A stretch of DNA of 8,108 bases, from positions 1 to 8,108 of the forward strand of contig CACXFD010000056.1 of the NCBI GenBank assembly GCA_902766845.1, read 5' to 3'. Of the stretch, positions 1-6,184 are shown in pieces. A model generated the notes under the pieces. That model did no database searches. It had not been told where the DNA came from and was given only the letters and a program-made list of their open reading frames with translations. Origin of the DNA: an uncultured Lachnospiraceae bacterium (GTDB lineage: Bacteria > Bacillota > Clostridia > Lachnospirales > Lachnospiraceae). The stretch's first letter is position 1. Every line of letters begins with the position of its first letter. The position numbers and the translations under genes were made by a program.

Positions 1-316
1 CGGCATCCAGGTGGCCCGGCTGGCCGGCGTGCCGGACGCGGTGATCGCCCGCGCGAAGGAAGTGGCCGCAGAGCTCTCGGAAGCGGATATCTCGCAGCGG
101 GCGCGGGAACTTGCGCAGCTGCGCGCCGCGGGGAACCGTCATTCCGCCGTGCCGCGGCCGGACGATGTGGACCTGCAGCAGCTCTCGCTGTTCGATACGG
201 TCCGCGAGGATGACATCCTGCATGAGATCGAGAATGCGTCGCTTTCGGAGATGACGCCGATCGACGCGCTGAACCTTCTGTATCAGCTCCAGACGAAGCT
301 GAAGAACAGGATCTGA
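1..316 (+). CDS. mutS: DNA mismatch repair protein MutS, C-terminal fragment
   Basis: Only the last 104 residues are present; the gene runs in from the left edge, with the first whole codon at base 2, and ends at TGA 314-316. MutS binds mispaired bases as a dimer and uses ATP to become a sliding clamp that recruits MutL. The visible part opens with GIQVARLAGVP followed by VIARAKEV, the typical end of the MutS ATPase domain and its helical dimerisation segment. A charged, low-conservation linker follows. The tail includes QLSLF (bases 179-193), which fits the beta-clamp binding consensus, and ends with the MTPIDALNLLYQLQ type helix seen at the C terminus of many Firmicutes MutS proteins. The start of mutL 2 bases downstream and its product support the call. 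The catalytic Walker motifs lie outside the window. Confidence 0.95.
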   Translation, partial: GIQVARLAGVPDAVIARAKEVAAELSEADISQRARELAQLRAAGNRHSAVPRPDDVDLQQLSLFDTVREDDILHEIENASLSEMTPIDALNLLYQLQTKLKNRI

Positions 317-318
317 GT

Positions 319-2229
319 ATGGCGACCATCCATGTACTTGATGAAAAGACCGTCAACCGGATCGCGGCCGGCGAGGTGATCGAACGGCCCGCGAGCGTGG
401 TCAAGGAACTGCTGGAAAACGCGGTCGACGCCGGCGCCACATCGGTGACCGCCGAAATACGGGAAGGCGGCCTGTCCATGATCCGCGTCACGGATAACGG
501 ATGCGGCATCGGCCGGGACGATATCCGTGCGGCCTTCCTTCCGCATGCGACGAGCAAGATTCAAAGCGCCGAAGATCTGTGGGGCATCGATACGCTGGGC
601 TTTCGCGGCGAAGCGCTCGCAAGCATCGCCTCGATCGCCCGCGTGGAAGTCATCACGCGGGCCAAGGAAGCACTCGAGGGTCTGCGCTATGAGATCTGCG
701 GCGGAGAGGAAACGGCCTGCGGTGCGGTCGGCGCGCCGGCCGGGACCACGATCATCGTGCGCGATCTGTTCTATACGGCGCCGGTCCGACGCCGCTTCCT
801 GCGATCGGCCGCGACCGAGGCCGGCTATGTGTTCGAGGTCATCAGCCACATCGCGCTGAGCCGGCCCGATATCTCGTTCCGCTTCATCCAGAACGGCCAG
901 ACGAAGCTGTTCACCTCAGGAAATCACGACCTTCGGGACATCATCTATTCCGTCTACGGGCGCGAGACCGCGTCCGAACTGCTGCCTTTCGAGGGAGAGC
1001 ATGCCGGGATGCGCCTGTCCGGTTTTCTCGGAAAGCCGTCCATCAGCCGCGGAAACCGCAGCTGCGAACACTTTTTCATCAACGGCCGTGCGGCGGCCTG
1101 CGAGCAGCTGACAAGGGCGCTGGAAGAGGCATACCGCCCCTACCTGATGCAGCACCGGTTCCCGTTCGCTGTGATCACGGTGGAACTGTCCTCGGCGCGG
1201 CTGGACGTCAACGTGCATCCCGCCAAGCGGGAGGTGCGCTTCCGCGAGCCCGAGGAAGTGCGGGACGCTGTCCTGCAGGTGGTCGGGGAGGTGCTCGAGC
1301 AGCGGGAACTGCTGCCGGCGGACGCGCTCGCACAGGAAGAGCCGGCCCCAAAGAATCCTCCGAAGGCATGGCAGCACCGGCCGGAGCCGTTTGAAGAAAA
1401 GCGTCAGGCGGCTGAGGCGGCCGAACACGCTCCGCAGATCAGCCCGGCCTCACAAGACGGCATAGACCTGCAGGACGGCCCTGACCCGCAAGACGGCAAT
1501 GCCCCGCAGGGCGGCCCGGATCCGCAGGACGGCATCAGTCCCCGGCGCCCGGCGCCGGCAAAAACCACGGTCCTTCCCGGCTCGGTCATCACCTCGCAGG
1601 AAGAGCAGCCGACGCTGTTTTCCGAACGGATCCTGGCCCCGGAAAAGCGTGCGGAATTCCGCATCATCGGCCAGGTCTTCAAGACCTACTGGCTCGTGGA
1701 ATACCAGAAGGAACTGCTGATCGTGGACCAGCACGCCGCGCACGAGAAGGTGCTCTACGAGCGGCTGATGCATTATTACCGGGGCCGCACCGAGGTGCCG
1801 GTCCAGCGTCTGTCCCCGCCGATCGTGATCACGCTCCAGCCGCGTGAGCGGACCCTGCTGGAACGGTATGAGCAGATCTTCCGGCAGGCCGGCTTCGAAC
1901 TCGAGGATTTCGGCGGAAACGAGGTCGCCGCGTACGGGGTGCCGGCGGATTTTTCGTCCGTCGGGAAGGCAGACTGGCTGCGCGAGATGATCGACAGCCT
2001 GTCCGAGGAAGGCATGCCCGACCAGCCCGAGATCGTGCTGGACAAGATCGCGAGCATGTCGTGCAAGGCCGCCGTGAAAGGCAATACGCGCCTGTTGGTG
2101 CCCGAGATGGAGGCTCTGCTGGAAGAGATGCTGCTGGCGGACCAGCCATACACGTGTCCGCACGGCCGGCCGACCGTGATCCGGATCAGCGAATACGAAA
2201 TGGAAAAGAAATTCAAGAGGATCCTATGA
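319..2229 (+). CDS. mutL: DNA mismatch repair protein MutL (endonuclease type)
   Basis: This 636-residue protein is recruited by MutS to mismatches and nicks the strand to be repaired. The N-terminal GHKL ATPase shows all its motifs: ELLENAVDAG (catalytic Glu30, Asn34), DNGCGIG (Asp59), ATSKI (77-81) and GFRGEAL (94-100). DVNVHPAKREVRF marks the end of the transducer domain near residue 300-330. A linker rich in Pro, Asp and Gln spans about 335-440. The C-terminal domain has DQHAAHEKVLYE (470-481), an exact match to the metal-binding endonuclease motif DQHA(X)2E(X)4E, plus SCKAAVKGN (from 581) and CPHGRP (613-618). These features are typical of MutL in bacteria without MutH. The ATG follows the mutS stop by 2 bases and has an AGGA at 308-311. 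The linker carries five imperfect hexapeptide repeats (residues 379-408) and a QPTLF peptide (430-434). Confidence 0.98.
   Translation: MATIHVLDEKTVNRIAAGEVIERPASVVKELLENAVDAGATSVTAEIREGGLSMIRVTDNGCGIGRDDIRAAFLPHATSKIQSAEDLWGIDTLGFRGEALASIASIARVEVITRAKEALEGLRYEICGGEETACGAVGAPAGTTIIVRDLFYTAPVRRRFLRSAATEAGYVFEVISHIALSRPDISFRFIQNGQTKLFTSGNHDLRDIIYSVYGRETASELLPFEGEHAGMRLSGFLGKPSISRGNRSCEHFFINGRAAACEQLTRALEEAYRPYLMQHRFPFAVITVELSSARLDVNVHPAKREVRFREPEEVRDAVLQVVGEVLEQRELLPADALAQEEPAPKNPPKAWQHRPEPFEEKRQAAEAAEHAPQISPASQDGIDLQDGPDPQDGNAPQGGPDPQDGISPRRPAPAKTTVLPGSVITSQEEQPTLFSERILAPEKRAEFRIIGQVFKTYWLVEYQKELLIVDQHAAHEKVLYERLMHYYRGRTEVPVQRLSPPIVITLQPRERTLLERYEQIFRQAGFELEDFGGNEVAAYGVPADFSSVGKADWLREMIDSLSEEGMPDQPEIVLDKIASMSCKAAVKGNTRLLVPEMEALLEEMLLADQPYTCPHGRPTVIRISEYEMEKKFKRIL
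1453..1542 (+). repeat. Five imperfect 18-bp tandem repeats in the mutL linker
   Basis: Five consecutive in-frame units of 18 bp encode QDGIDL, QDGPDP, QDGNAP, QGGPDP and QDGISP, which are residues 379-408 of MutL. Units differ mainly at the last three codons and at synonymous positions (caa/cag), so this is an aged rather than a freshly amplified array. Units 2 and 4 resemble each other more than their neighbours, hinting at a 36-bp higher-order unit. The repeat lies in the flexible linker between the ATPase and endonuclease domains. Changes in copy number would keep the reading frame and only alter linker length. Confidence 0.85.
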
Positions 2230-3161
2230 AGCAGCCCCTGATCGTACTGGCCGGCCCGACGGCCGTCGGAAAGACCGAACTGAGCCTGTCGCTGGCCGAG
2301 CGTCTCGGTGCGGAGATCATCGGTGCCGATTCGATGCAGGTCTACCGCGGCATGGATATCGGGACCGCCAAGCTGCCCGAGCCGCAGCGCCGCGGCATCC
2401 CGCACCACCTGATCGACGTGGCGGATCCGACGGAGCCGTTCGACGTGGTCCGCTATCAGCAGCTCGCGCTGGAGGCCGTGGATGACATCTGCGCCCGCGG
2501 CCGCGTGCCGATGCTGGTCGGCGGGACCGGCTTCTACATCCAGTCGGTGACGCGCCGGATCGATTTCAACGACACCGCCTCGGACGAGGCGTACCGCCGC
2601 GAGCTGGAAGAGGAGGCGGAGCATGCCGCGCCGGAGAGCCTGCATGACCGGCTGCGCCGGATCGACCCGGAGGCGGCGGACGCGATTCCGGCCGGGAACG
2701 TGCGCCGCGTGATCCGCGCGCTGGAATTCCATCACGCGACCGGAGAGAAGATCTCGGTCCATAACGAACGCGAGCGGCAGAAGGATAGCCCGTTCTCCCT
2801 GGCCTTTCTGGTCCTTTCGATGGACCGTGCGTCCCTTTATGAGCGGATCGATCGGCGCGTGGACCGGATGATGGAAGAGGGGTTTTTGGAGGAGGTCCGG
2901 TGTCTGCGCGCGGGCGGCGTGACGCGGGAGATGACCTCGATGCAGGCCCTCGGCTATCAGGAACTGATGGCGCATCTGGACGGCGAATGCCGTCTGGAGG
3001 AGGCCGTCGAACAGATCAAAACGAATTCCCGGCACTATGCCAAGCGCCAGGTGACCTGGTTCAAGCGGGAAAAAGAGGCTGTCTGGCTCGCCAAAGACGG
3101 CCGGACGGAAGAAGAGCTGCTGGAGGAAGCGCTTCGCGCAGCGGCTCCGGCTCTGGTATGA
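2226..3161 (+). CDS. miaA: tRNA dimethylallyltransferase MiaA
   Basis: The 311-residue product transfers a dimethylallyl group from DMAPP to the N6 of adenosine 37 in tRNAs that read codons beginning with U. Its length is normal for the family. The N terminus has the P-loop GPTAVGKT (residues 10-17), then ADSMQVYRGMDIGTAK (Asp35, Ser36, Gln38, Tyr40) which contacts the substrate adenosine, HHLIDV (60-65) and GGTGFYI (99-105). The C terminus has the typical QALGYQE and SRHYAKRQVTWFKR segments. The chosen ATG at 2226 overlaps the mutL stop (ATGA) and has AAGAGG at 2215-2220, 5 bases upstream, so translation is probably coupled to mutL. The reading frame is open upstream inside mutL, but that extension is not part of the family. 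mutL-miaA order is common in Firmicutes and many other bacteria. Confidence 0.98.
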   Translation: MKQPLIVLAGPTAVGKTELSLSLAERLGAEIIGADSMQVYRGMDIGTAKLPEPQRRGIPHHLIDVADPTEPFDVVRYQQLALEAVDDICARGRVPMLVGGTGFYIQSVTRRIDFNDTASDEAYRRELEEEAEHAAPESLHDRLRRIDPEAADAIPAGNVRRVIRALEFHHATGEKISVHNERERQKDSPFSLAFLVLSMDRASLYERIDRRVDRMMEEGFLEEVRCLRAGGVTREMTSMQALGYQELMAHLDGECRLEEAVEQIKTNSRHYAKRQVTWFKREKEAVWLAKDGRTEEELLEEALRAAAPALV

Positions 3162-3204
3162 TCCGGGCGGCCTTCCCGTCCGGTCCTGACATGAATACAC
3201 GGAT

Positions 3205-3223
3205 GCGCGCCCTCGCGGCGCGC
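3205..3223 (+). other. GC-only hairpin in the miaA to PLP-enzyme gap
   Basis: gcgcgcc (3205-3211) and ggcgcgc (3217-3223) form a perfect 7-bp stem with a 5-base loop. It sits about 19 bases before the ATG at 3243. There is no T-tract after it, so it does not look like an intrinsic terminator. In DNA this GC-rich, a short stem of this kind could also arise by chance. Confidence 0.4.
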
Positions 3224-3242
3224 GCCATCGAAAGTGAGATCT

Positions 3243-4565
3243 ATGAAAGAAACGGAAAAAGAAGAGCGGCAGCTGGCCGCAGAACTCGAAAAAGAATATG
3301 AAGCGGCCGGCGTGCCGGCTGATGTCGTGCGGTTCTGCCTGCCGGTGCTGGACGGGCTGCGCCCCGAGTTCGAACGGATCGACCGGATCGAAGAGGCGGC
3401 CCAGCTCAAGGTTTTGACCGCGATGCAGGCGGAGCGGGTCAGCGCGGAGTGCTTCGGCACCTCGACCGGATACGGCTATGACGATCCGGGCCGGGAAACG
3501 CTGGAGCGCGTTTACGCGCGGATCTTCGGGACCGAAGCCGCGATCGTGCGCGCGCAGATCGTCTGCGGCACGCATGCCTTGGCCCTCGCGCTGGGAGGCG
3601 TGCTCCGGCCCGGCGACGTGATGTTCTCGCCCTGCGGCAAGCCGTACGATACACTCGATGAAGTCATCGGCCTCCGGCCCTGCCCGGGTTCCCTCGCGGA
3701 GTTCGGGATCGGGTACCGGCAGACGGAGCTGACGGCCGACGGCGGGTTCGACTGGGAGCAGATCGGGCAGGTGCTGGCGGACCCGGCCGTGCGCCTGGTC
3801 CATATCCAGCGCTCCCGCGGCTACGCGTCCCGGCCCACGCTGTCCGTCGCGCAGATCGGGGAGCTGATCGCGTTCGTCAAGGACTGCCGGCCCGACGCGG
3901 TCTGCCTCGTCGATAACTGTTACGGTGAATTTACGGAACTGACCGAGCCCACGCAGGTGGGCGCGGATCTGGCTGTCGGATCCCTGATCAAGAACCCGGG
4001 CGGCGGACTGGCCCCGATCGGAGGCTATATCGCCGGCCGCGCGGACCTGATCGAGCGGATCGGATACCGGCTGACGAGCCCCGGCCTGGGACTCGAGGTC
4101 GGCGCCACGCTCGGCGTGAACCGAAGCTTTTTCCAGGGCCTGTTCCTGGCTCCGTCGGTCACGGCTGCTGCCATGAAGGGCGCCGTCTTCACCGCGGCGG
4201 TCTATGAGAAGCTCGGCTTCCCGATCAGCCCGGGCGTGCACGGCCGCCGCAGCGATATCATCCAGTCGGTGGACCTGCTGGCGCCGGAGGTGCTCGAATC
4301 GTTCTGCCGCGGGATCCAGGCCGCCGCGCCGGTGGATTCCTATGTCGCGCCGATCCCGTGGGATATGCCCGGATACGACTCGCAGGTCATCATGGCGGCC
4401 GGCGCGTTCATTTCGGGGAGCAGCATAGAGCTGTCCGCGGACGGGCCGATGCGCCCGCCCTACACGGTCTTCTTTCAGGGCGGCCTGACCTGGCCGCACG
4501 CGAAGATCGGCGTGATGAAGAGCGTCGCGTCGCTGCTGGCGGACGGTCTGATCACGCTCGGCTGA
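3243..4565 (+). CDS. PLP-dependent enzyme of the methionine gamma-lyase / 'aluminium resistance' family (PF06838-like)
   Basis: This 440-residue protein looks like the fold-type I PLP enzymes often named methionine gamma-lyase family or aluminium resistance protein (YnbB-like in Bacillus). Seen in the sequence: a charged N-terminal helix; ECFGTSTGYGYDD, a signature region near residues 60-75; the cofactor-binding stretch AIVRAQIVCGTHALALAL; LVDNCYGEFTE with Asp224 as the likely partner of the PLP ring nitrogen; and SLIKNPGGGLAP with Lys250 as the likely Schiff-base lysine. Known of the family: the name derives from similarity to Cys/Met-metabolism enzymes, and the true substrate is poorly established, so the reaction is not assigned here. 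I chose ATG 3243 because AAAGTGAG lies just upstream; an in-frame GTG at 3234 would add three residues. miaA ends 81 bases before it. A 14-bp tandem duplication spans its stop codon. Confidence 0.88.
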   Translation: MKETEKEERQLAAELEKEYEAAGVPADVVRFCLPVLDGLRPEFERIDRIEEAAQLKVLTAMQAERVSAECFGTSTGYGYDDPGRETLERVYARIFGTEAAIVRAQIVCGTHALALALGGVLRPGDVMFSPCGKPYDTLDEVIGLRPCPGSLAEFGIGYRQTELTADGGFDWEQIGQVLADPAVRLVHIQRSRGYASRPTLSVAQIGELIAFVKDCRPDAVCLVDNCYGEFTELTEPTQVGADLAVGSLIKNPGGGLAPIGGYIAGRADLIERIGYRLTSPGLGLEVGATLGVNRSFFQGLFLAPSVTAAAMKGAVFTAAVYEKLGFPISPGVHGRRSDIIQSVDLLAPEVLESFCRGIQAAAPVDSYVAPIPWDMPGYDSQVIMAAGAFISGSSIELSADGPMRPPYTVFFQGGLTWPHAKIGVMKSVASLLADGLITLG

Positions 4566-4575
4566 TCACACTCGG
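4548..4575 (+). repeat. 14-bp tandem duplication across the stop codon of the PLP enzyme gene
   Basis: ctgatcacgctcgg (4548-4561) is followed directly by ctgatcacactcgg (4562-4575), with one mismatch. Because 14 is not a multiple of three, the second copy is read in a different frame and supplies the TGA stop at 4563-4565. The encoded C terminus is ...DGLITLG. The present end point still looks close to the usual end of the family. Confidence 0.85.
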
Positions 4576-4580
4576 CTCAA

Positions 4581-4599
4581 CCGGCCGTTTGCCGGCCGG
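4581..4599 (+). other. GC-rich inverted repeat downstream of the PLP enzyme gene
   Basis: ccggcc (4581-4586) pairs with ggccgg (4594-4599) around a 7-base loop, 15 bases after the stop. No T-run follows, so it is at best a weak or factor-dependent terminator. A second, widely spaced 7-bp inverted pair, cggtccg (4603-4609) and cggaccg (4655-4661), lies just beyond it. Confidence 0.35.
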
Positions 4600-4672
4600 A
4601 AGCGGTCCGCATGACAGCCCGCGAAACGCGCAGCCCCGGCTTTCCGAGCCGTTTCGGACCGACTCGCCTGCG

Positions 4673-4717
4673 TTCTGCATCCGGAAAGAAATCTTACGAT
4701 TTCTGCCGGATTCAGAA
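4673..4717 (+). other. Long near-perfect hairpin between the two operons
   Basis: Arms 4673-4693 and 4698-4717 form 18 base pairs around a TTAC loop. The pairing is 7 bp (4687-4693 with 4698-4704), an internal loop of AA against G, 6 bp (4679-4684 with 4706-4711), a C/T mismatch, then 5 bp (4673-4677 with 4713-4717). It is followed on the plus strand by A residues, not T, so it lacks the tail of an intrinsic terminator in that direction. Read on the minus strand the T-run precedes the stem, which also does not fit. It lies 8 bases upstream of the mre promoter's -35 position. Confidence 0.8.
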
Positions 4718-4723
4718 AAAAAG

Positions 4724-4752
4724 TATACGGAACGCCCTTCCTGTGATATAAT
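4724..4752 (+). promoter_or_regulatory. Probable extended -10 promoter of the mreC-mreD-PBP2 operon
   Basis: TATAAT at 4747-4752 is a perfect -10 hexamer, and TGA just before it (4744-4746) gives the extended TGn motif. The -35 position at 17-base spacing (4724-4729, tatacg) matches TTGACA at only three of six bases, which is common for extended -10 promoters. A seven-base A-run at 4716-4722 lies just upstream and could act as an UP-like element. The local AT content stands out from the GC-rich surroundings. The expected start near 4758-4760 leaves a leader of about 38 bases with a small stem (gccgc 4765-4769 with gcggc 4774-4778). Confidence 0.75.
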
Positions 4753-4796
4753 AATCGGATGTCAGCCGCCCGAGCGGCACATCACGGAAAGAACGT

Positions 4797-5660
4797 ATGA
4801 AAGATAAGAAAAAGCTCGAGATCACCGCAAAGCACCTGCTGTACGCACTGACCGCACTGATCCTTCTCTGTGTGGCCCTTGGTTTCGTGCGCGCGGATTT
4901 CGCTTCTCCGGTGCGGAACGCGGTCTCGGCGGCCATCGGCCCGCTGCAGAAGGGCTTTGACCGGATCGGATCGGACATCTACGCGGAAGCGGAACGGATC
5001 CGCACGCTGCGGACCGCGCAGGAGGAGAACGAGGAACTGCGCGAGGAGATCGCCGCACTGAAAGAGGAGAACACGCGGCTGCTGCTCGAACGGACCGAAC
5101 TGTCGGAACTGCAGGAACTGTTCGAGCTGAAGAGCCAGTATGAGCAGTATGATATGGTCGGCGCCCGCGTGATCGCGAAGGACAGCGGACGGTGGTTCCA
5201 TTCCTTTACGATCGACAAAGGCTCCGCGGACGGCATCCGGGTGGACATGAACGTGATCGCCCAGGGCGGTCTCGTCGGGATCGTGACGTACACCGGACCG
5301 CATTTCGCGCGCGTGCTGTCGATCATCGACGACGAGAGCAACGTGATGGCGATGAGCGCCTCCTCCGAGGACGCCTGCATCGTCTCGGGCGATCTGGAGC
5401 TCTACGAAGACGGCCTGCTGCGCATCATGCATGTGGAAAAGGGCGATGTGATCCTCGAAGACGACCGCATCGTCACCTCGAACACCAGCACCAAATATCT
5501 GCCGGGCATCCTGGTCGGGATCGTCAAGGAGATCTCGATGGACGCGAACAACCTGACGCAGTCGGGAACGCTCGTGCCGGTCGTGAATTTCAAGCACCTG
5601 GATACCGTCCTCGTGATCACGACGCTCAAGCAGAGCACCGTAGAGGAGGAGACGCCGTGA
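4797..5660 (+). CDS. mreC: Rod shape-determining protein MreC
   Basis: MreC is a membrane-anchored scaffold outside the cytoplasmic membrane that links the elongation machinery (MreD, RodA, PBP2) and promotes PBP2 activity. The 287-residue product has the family layout: a short basic cytoplasmic tail (MKDKKK), one membrane segment at about residues 13-31, a strongly heptad-like coiled coil at about 62-112, rich in Glu and Leu, and a C-terminal pair of beta-barrel domains that include DSGRWFHSFTIDKGS, DGIRVDMNVIAQGGLVG and IIDDESNVMA. These are hallmark MreC segments. The ATG has GGAAAG at 4786-4791, 5 bases upstream. A good promoter lies about 45 bases before the start codon. The stop overlaps the start of mreD. 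No mreB precedes it, unlike the common mreBCD arrangement. Confidence 0.97.
   Translation: MKDKKKLEITAKHLLYALTALILLCVALGFVRADFASPVRNAVSAAIGPLQKGFDRIGSDIYAEAERIRTLRTAQEENEELREEIAALKEENTRLLLERTELSELQELFELKSQYEQYDMVGARVIAKDSGRWFHSFTIDKGSADGIRVDMNVIAQGGLVGIVTYTGPHFARVLSIIDDESNVMAMSASSEDACIVSGDLELYEDGLLRIMHVEKGDVILEDDRIVTSNTSTKYLPGILVGIVKEISMDANNLTQSGTLVPVVNFKHLDTVLVITTLKQSTVEEETP
5643..5651 (+). promoter_or_regulatory. Strong ribosome binding site that fixes the GTG start of mreD
   Basis: gaggaggag contains the full GGAGG core and ends 5 bases before GTG 5657. It lies inside the last codons of mreC. This is the strongest ribosome binding site in the window and supports the GTG that overlaps the mreC stop (GTGA) over any downstream start. 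Confidence 0.85.
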
Positions 5661-6184
5661 GTAAACTGCGCCGGTATCTGTGTTATTCGGTCTGTCTGCT
5701 CCTGCTGTTCTTTATCCAGCACAACCTGCTGACGGCCGGAAACGTGATGAGCACGTCGCCCAACCTGCTGCTGATCTTTGCCTGTGCGGTCGGATTTCTG
5801 CGCGGAGAGAAGGAGGGCCTCGTCTGGGGCCTGCTCTGCGGACTGCTCAAAGACCTCGTGATCAGCAACACGATCGGCTACTACATGTTCATCTATATGG
5901 TGCTCGGATACGGCTGCGGCCGTTTTCAGGCCTTTGTGAATTCGGAGTTTCTGAGCTTCCCGCTCCTGTTTTGCGGAGCCGGAGACCTGCTCTTTCAGCT
6001 CTATATCTTTTTCTTCAATTTTGCGCTGCGCAACCGGACGGATCTGCTGTTTTACCTCGAGCATATCATGATGCCGGAGATCGTCTATACGATCGTTTGC
6101 GCGATCTTCCTGTACCAGCTGCTCCGAAAGGGCAACGAATGGCTGGAGGACAGGGAAAGGAAGCAGGCGAAGCGGTTTGTTTAA
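5657..6184 (+). CDS. mreD: Rod shape-determining protein MreD
   Basis: This 175-residue, very hydrophobic protein has the size and profile of MreD, the integral membrane partner of MreC in the elongation complex. Roughly five membrane segments can be seen: near residues 8-23 (LCYSVCLLLLFFIQ), 34-47 (LLLIFACAVGFL), 52-78, 95-120 and 134-152. GEKEGLVWGLLCGLLKDL is a typical MreD element. The end is a charged cytoplasmic tail (WLEDRERKQAKRF). The start is GTG, chosen from a strong GAGGAGGAG site and the 4-base GTGA overlap with mreC, implying translational coupling. MreD is poorly conserved in sequence, so the call leans on position between mreC and PBP2 as well as on topology. The stop TAA at 6182-6184 lies beyond the proposed TTG start of the next gene. 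Confidence 0.92.
   Translation: MSKLRRYLCYSVCLLLLFFIQHNLLTAGNVMSTSPNLLLIFACAVGFLRGEKEGLVWGLLCGLLKDLVISNTIGYYMFIYMVLGYGCGRFQAFVNSEFLSFPLLFCGAGDLLFQLYIFFFNFALRNRTDLLFYLEHIMMPEIVYTIVCAIFLYQLLRKGNEWLEDRERKQAKRFV

Noticed and set aside
3191..3301. Small ATG frame in the gap after miaA
   Set aside because: Its product is Arg-rich, it overlaps the start of the PLP enzyme gene in another frame, and no ribosome binding site precedes it.
1776..4499. A 907-codon open frame on the minus strand
   Set aside because: It lies opposite mutL, miaA and the PLP enzyme gene. Its translation is rich in Arg, Gly, His and Asp without recognisable domains, as expected opposite GC-rich codons with strong third-position bias. 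The plus-strand genes are certain.
4581..4599. Intrinsic terminator after the PLP enzyme gene
   Set aside because: The stem is only 6 bp and no T-tract follows; it is listed only as an inverted repeat.
4761..4796. Riboswitch or attenuator in the mreC leader
   Set aside because: The leader is only about 38 bases and contains one 5-bp stem, which is too small for a known riboswitch class.
4358..4807. A 149-codon plus-strand frame running from inside the PLP enzyme gene across the intergenic gap
   Set aside because: It covers the promoter and hairpin, overlaps the start of mreC, has low-complexity Arg/Pro-rich sequence, and matches no family I know.
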